Assembly: GCA_036873135.1 (NCBI GenBank)
Contig: JAPTYO010000012.1
Coordinates: 12,718,090 to 12,782,089 of the forward strand
Length of the DNA stretch: 64,000 bases
From: Clarkia xantiana subsp. parviflora
Lineage: Eukaryota > Streptophyta > Magnoliopsida > Myrtales > Onagraceae
Direction: 5' to 3'
A program made the translations under genes and the position numbers. The notes under the pieces are model-generated. The model was not told where the DNA came from, did no database searches, and worked only from the letters and a program-made list of their open reading frames with translations. This document shows positions 60,080-64,000 of this stretch, piece by piece (the first letter of the stretch is position 1; the number at the start of each line of letters is the position of its first letter).

Positions 60080-60790
60080 TCATGAGATATCAGGATCAAA
60101 ACCTTTTGGAAGACCCTCAAAAACTTGTGGGAAATCTTCATTTTGTCCTTCATATTTAAACTGCAATGAATCGATTGGACTCATTTTACTATTGATGTTC
60201 ACTTTTTCATCTTTCCCTGACACTTCCACTGGAATGTCTTCTTCATCTGAACCATGAATCTTCGTCTTTCTAGCAATTTTTCTTTTTCCAAATTTTCTCT
60301 GCTTCAATCCTTTTGTCATGTGGGTATGTTTTGCACGCATCTTAGTCGATGGCTTAGGATCCCTTACTGAGCACCCTACTTTTGATGGAATCTCATCTTT
60401 ATAGTTTTTAATATCCAAAGCAGAGATCATTTCATATATTTTTACCAACGTACTGGCATATCCTTCATCAGTTTGCGCTGCCTTGTAATTGAGAATTGTC
60501 TCAGCTGATTCTAATTTTGCACATCGTGCCTCGATGCTTTGCGAAAGACTCTTTCCTACTGGCACACTGACAATTCCTTTCCTTGCTCCTTTTGTCCATC
60601 TTTTTATAATCAAGCAAGTTGGAATCTTTTTAAGTTGTTCACACTTAATTACATGAAAGATATGTGAACAAGGTAACCCAACTGTCTTGAAGTAGCAACA
60701 TTCGCATTCAATAACCACGCCCTTGGGTGAGTATTCCACGCTCCATGACTTTCCCGAGGTATAATGTCGTACTTGTTAAAGTAAGGATCT
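60080..60790 (-). pseudogene. FAR1/FHY3 (MULE transposase)-like C-terminal fragment with SWIM zinc finger
   Basis: A 219-codon frame begins in the middle of a FAR1-type domain. It shows the SWIM pattern C-x-C-xn-C-x-H (ECECCYFKTVGLPCSHIFHV), then the conserved LIIKRWTKGARK, and a long basic tail with a nuclear localisation-like cluster (KQRKFGKRKIARK). Another frame (60837-60649) overlaps its start, indicating a frameshift near 60740. The N-terminal DNA-binding and MULE transposase domains are absent; upstream sequence is non-coding. Full-length relatives are transcription factors derived from Mutator-like transposases. This is a remnant of either a FAR1-related gene or a MULE. Confidence 0.75.
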
Positions 60791-61446
60791 AATTTATAAT
60801 CAATACACATATACTTTGGAATTTGGATAGCCTCCAAGTAGTGATATCATATGATGATTACTGATGGAAAAATTACACTTTCTGCAGATATAATAAGTGA
60901 GTATGAAGTCGGATAACAACGAAGCACCACGTTGGATAGGAGATTGTTGGGATTTTATGTAGGATGATTAAAATTTTCATTTCGAATTGGTTATGTTAGT
61001 TTGTTATCTTACTTTTCATTTTCTTTCATAACTTTGTAGGGGATTAAGTTCATCGGTGGCTGAAAATATTCCAAATTAGACGATTTAGAAGCATATTTAA
61101 AGCAAAAACCGGTATTTTATTCCATATTCATATTGTTACATGGTAGATATAAAGTTTTTTTTACCAACAAAAAGTTATAAAGCTTTTCGGTAAATTGCTA
61201 AAAATATTTTTGTGTACAGGATGATAATTCATTGAAATGTGATACATTGTGTTTTCTTGAACAAGAGAAATCCTCTCTTAAACCAGAAAAGAAAAAAAAA
61301 ATTACTTGCAAAATATGATTTAAATGAGATTTTACAATTATTTATTATAATTATTAGAATCACTTTTTTCTTTAGCAAGTATCAAATAAAGTTTTAAAGA
61401 ATTTTTACTGTGTTTTTTTCACATGAAATACTAAATAAATGTGCAG
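60791..61446. other. AT-rich DNA with a weak exon-like stretch
   Basis: Mostly AT-rich. A short frame starting ATGAAGTCGGATAAC (about 60911-60968) ending at a GTAGG, and a later stretch (61038-61115) after ttgtag, look somewhat exon-like but do not join into an uninterrupted reading frame. No family assigned. Confidence 0.3.
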
Positions 61447-61643
61447 TATCTACATACAAACATTCTTAGAGGTGCTTTAGCGGAATTTGGACCAACCCTT
61501 TATGAAGAAGAGCTCATAGCTGTTAACTATGTTGTTGCTGATAAATCTCTATCAATAAATACTAAAGAGTGAGTTATTTATTGGTAAAAAAAACACTATA
61601 TTTATTTGTGTTTAAGTTTATGTATATATATTGGCCAAAAATA

Positions 61644-61684
<41 letters not shown>

Positions 61685-62090
61685 AGAGTACTAAAATTAT
61701 TTAGCATAAAAAATTGTAATACTATAAAAAAAAAATTGGGTAATTTGTTTTTATTGTTAATGATTAAATAATATTATTTATATAAAAGTAAATAATAAAA
61801 TATTAATATATATAGTTTAGTAACTTGCAACTTATTGGATAGGTAATTTGTTTTTTTTTTCAATATTTAATAGTTTAAGACATTTATAACCGCTTTAAAA
61901 CATTACTATTTTTAGAAGGCGGGAGGATTTCGCTGGGGCACCGAAGTGGCTCCCAGCCGGGAAGGGGCCTGCCGTTTGTGTAGACAACTCAAAAGGACGA
62001 ATCTTATTTCAGTTGAAAATTGGAATGGAATTAGATACGCCTGTACTCTGCTTCTTTCTCATCACTTATAATTCTAAAAAAAAACAGGTT
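61447..62090 (+). other. Two unrecognised exon-like segments
   Basis: A segment at 61447-61568 follows a good acceptor (aaatgtgcag) and ends at a good donor (GTGAGT); it is open for 40 codons (RGALAEFGPTLYEEELIAV). A second segment from about 61919 after an AG is open in the compatible phase (EDFAGAPKWLPAGKGPAVC) and is markedly more GC-rich than its surroundings. Phase agreement and composition suggest exons of a gene or gene remnant. I do not recognise the protein; PKWLPAG is faintly reminiscent of the start of methyl-CpG-binding domains, which is not enough to name it. Confidence 0.3.
61650..61682. repeat. (AT)n microsatellite
   Basis: Uninterrupted AT dinucleotide run between the two exon-like segments. 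Confidence 0.9.
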
Positions 62091-64000
62091 TATAGATATG
62101 GCAAATGTTGACTTTTAATGCTATATATTTGGCTATATATTTAGACTTTTGGTGTCGTAAATCAAACTTATACACAAATGTAAACCAGCATCAACTAAAT
62201 ATTAAGTGTAATTAACAATAAAAGGCTATGATTGTATAGCATATATATGTACTAGTTATTAATTTGTGTATTTTTCAATTTTTTTTTTCTGAGTAATGTA
62301 CTAACATATGTAGTCTTTTTTTTTTAAGATTTGTTATCTATTTATCTATATATATAATAATTCTATGAGTTTAATGGGTGAATAAATGTACAAATAATAC
62401 AATATTATTAGTCCATCTAATTTAATCTCTCTTATGTTGATGTGTCATTGTCCAAATCAGCACCTCTTAGTACTTAGATAAGAGGTGCTTAGATGATCTC
62501 CAAATTTTATCATCACTTAAAAACAGATGTTTTTTCTTCCTTCTTTCGAGCATTAAGAAATATTGAAAACATTATCTACTATATTATATTAATTCGGCAC
62601 CGGAAGCTCTCTGACCGACACGTGGACAGTCCACGCAGACACCGTTTCCTAATTTAATCGGGGTTCTCTAAATTTAGATACATAATATTGATTGGTTGGA
62701 AATTAAGAAGTATTTTAATTTCTTATTTTGGTCTCTACGCAATTTAAAGAAACAAATTAATTAAAAGTTTCCTTTTAAATAGTAAATCTATACAGTTTGG
62801 TTCCGGAAGACCATTGGACGCCACGTAAGCAATATGTATATAGAAGTTTAATATATACATATTTATAATATATAAACAATAGAACAATTCAAGGTAAACC
62901 ATATATATAACAATTCACGTTCCTAGGTTTAAATATTTATCATAATAATAATAATATAAAAAATTGAAAGTTATATGTGTCTAAATATAATAATTAAATA
63001 AAAAAACACATGTAAAGTGTAAATCATATATATAATTCACGTTTGGCAAAAAAAAAATATATATAATTCATGTTGCCTTAAATATTTTTTATAATAAAAT
63101 ATAATACAAAGAACAATCAATGTAAACCATATATTATTCACGTAGGCTTAAATATATCTTATAATAGCATATAATATTAGTAATAGTTATATGTGCCTAT
63201 ATTTTTAGGAAGAAACAACCAAATCTCTTAAATAAATTTAAAAAAAAAAAGATACACATGTAAATCATATATAGCAATTCACGTTCACGTAGGCTTAAAT
63301 AATTTTTATTATAACATATAATAATATAATAAAAAAAAGTTATATCTGCCTATATATATATCCCTAAACCCTTTATATATATAAGTACGTAGCAATTCCT
63401 AATTATTAACTTAAACAATCTATTTTCCCTAAAAAATGAGAAATTTGAGGCGGGGGGTCCTCTTGAGAAAATAATTTTTTTTTTTTTTTTTACCAAAAAA
63501 ACATCCTCTATATATAATATATTCATTCTTAATTATTATCAATATTTTTTCCCAAAAAATAGAAATTACTAATTTAAGAGGCGGATTAAAATTTGGATGA
63601 TTCTGATAAATAAATATTTTCTACCAAAAACATCCATAGCATGTGATATATTTGGAAATATATATAATCAATTAATAAGATATAAGATATAGTGTAAAGA
63701 GGTTAATATAAAAGGTTCAAATTAATAAGCAAAAACTATAACAATGAGATGGGATGGTCATCTGCGTAGGTATTGCCCGTAATATAGAGGTCGAGTTTAC
63801 ACAAACTAGGACTGGATGATTTTTTTTTAAGAGGATTTCAGTTGGTTCAAGTATATCTTTAACTTTAACCAAGGAGTTGTCAACATAGTTGGAAATTAAT
63901 GTAATTTATGTATTGTGTATAGTTTATACTAATATTATTTTTTCAACCACTTCAGGTGATCTATAAGGACCTTCGGCTTTAAGAGCATCCACAATGCACC
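62091..64000. other. AT-rich intergenic DNA
   Basis: No coding frame of note. An 11-bp-armed palindrome (agcacctctta / taagaggtgct, 62459-62489) and many AT and poly-A/T runs are present. The segment 62880-63400 contains a degenerate recurring word (see separate entry). Confidence 0.6.
62880..63400. repeat. Degenerate repeat of a cat-atata-attcacgt word
   Basis: Variants of gtaaa(c/t)catatatata.(c)aattcacgtt followed by ggcttaaatatttttataataa recur at about 62895, 63023, 63065, 63124 and 63262. Spacing is irregular (about 40-140 bases), so it is an eroded array or duplicated fragments, not a clean satellite. Confidence 0.5.

Overview
The window is nuclear DNA of a flowering plant, probably a eudicot. 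It has split host genes with GT-AG introns, a plant-specific TDY MAP kinase, a plastid/mitochondrial-type guanylate kinase, and dense nests of Ty1/copia and Ty3/gypsy LTR retrotransposons. The species cannot be named from the sequence.

Layout. (1) 1-33420 is almost entirely retrotransposon. The 3' end of a copia element (1-2000) abuts an old chromovirus-like Ty3/gypsy element (called C) whose body runs in pieces 2001-4355, 12941-13541 and 19810-20585. Two elements sit inside the integrase region of C. Element A (4356-12935) is a degenerate minus-strand copia element with target duplication AAGGT. Element B (13542-19809) is a tandem LTR-internal-LTR-internal-LTR array of a copia derivative that has lost reverse transcriptase, with target duplication GCAAC. 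A minus-strand Tat-type gypsy element F (about 20584-26100) abuts the 3' LTR of C and carries a 53-bp repeat array and a MITE. Element D (26783-33420) is a plus-strand relative of A, truncated in its RNase H region.

(2) 33420-38870 holds a complete group D (TDY) MAP kinase gene, with ten coding exons and a MULE-type MITE in one intron.

(3) 38871-50345 is a full-length, young Tat-type gypsy element E. It has 648-bp LTRs with four differences counted by eye and target duplication ATGAG. It carries gag, PR, RT, RNase H, a second RNase H and integrase, a 51-bp tandem array, and an antisense gene that appears to contain three introns. A 520-bp duplication and in-frame stops break its sense reading frames.

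(4) 50346-64000 holds a guanylate kinase gene (plus strand) with another MULE-type MITE in its 5' UTR intron, a convergent 13-exon alpha/beta hydrolase gene (minus strand), a broken FAR1/MULE-like SWIM zinc-finger fragment, two unrecognised exon-like stretches and about 2 kb of AT-rich DNA.

The host genes form a compact MPK - GK - hydrolase neighbourhood. The MPK-GK interval must have been only a few hundred bases before E landed in it, so the GK promoter region is probably split or displaced, and the E 3' LTR now sits just upstream of the GK 5' UTR in the same orientation. The retrotransposon cluster to the left shows a readable order of nested insertions.
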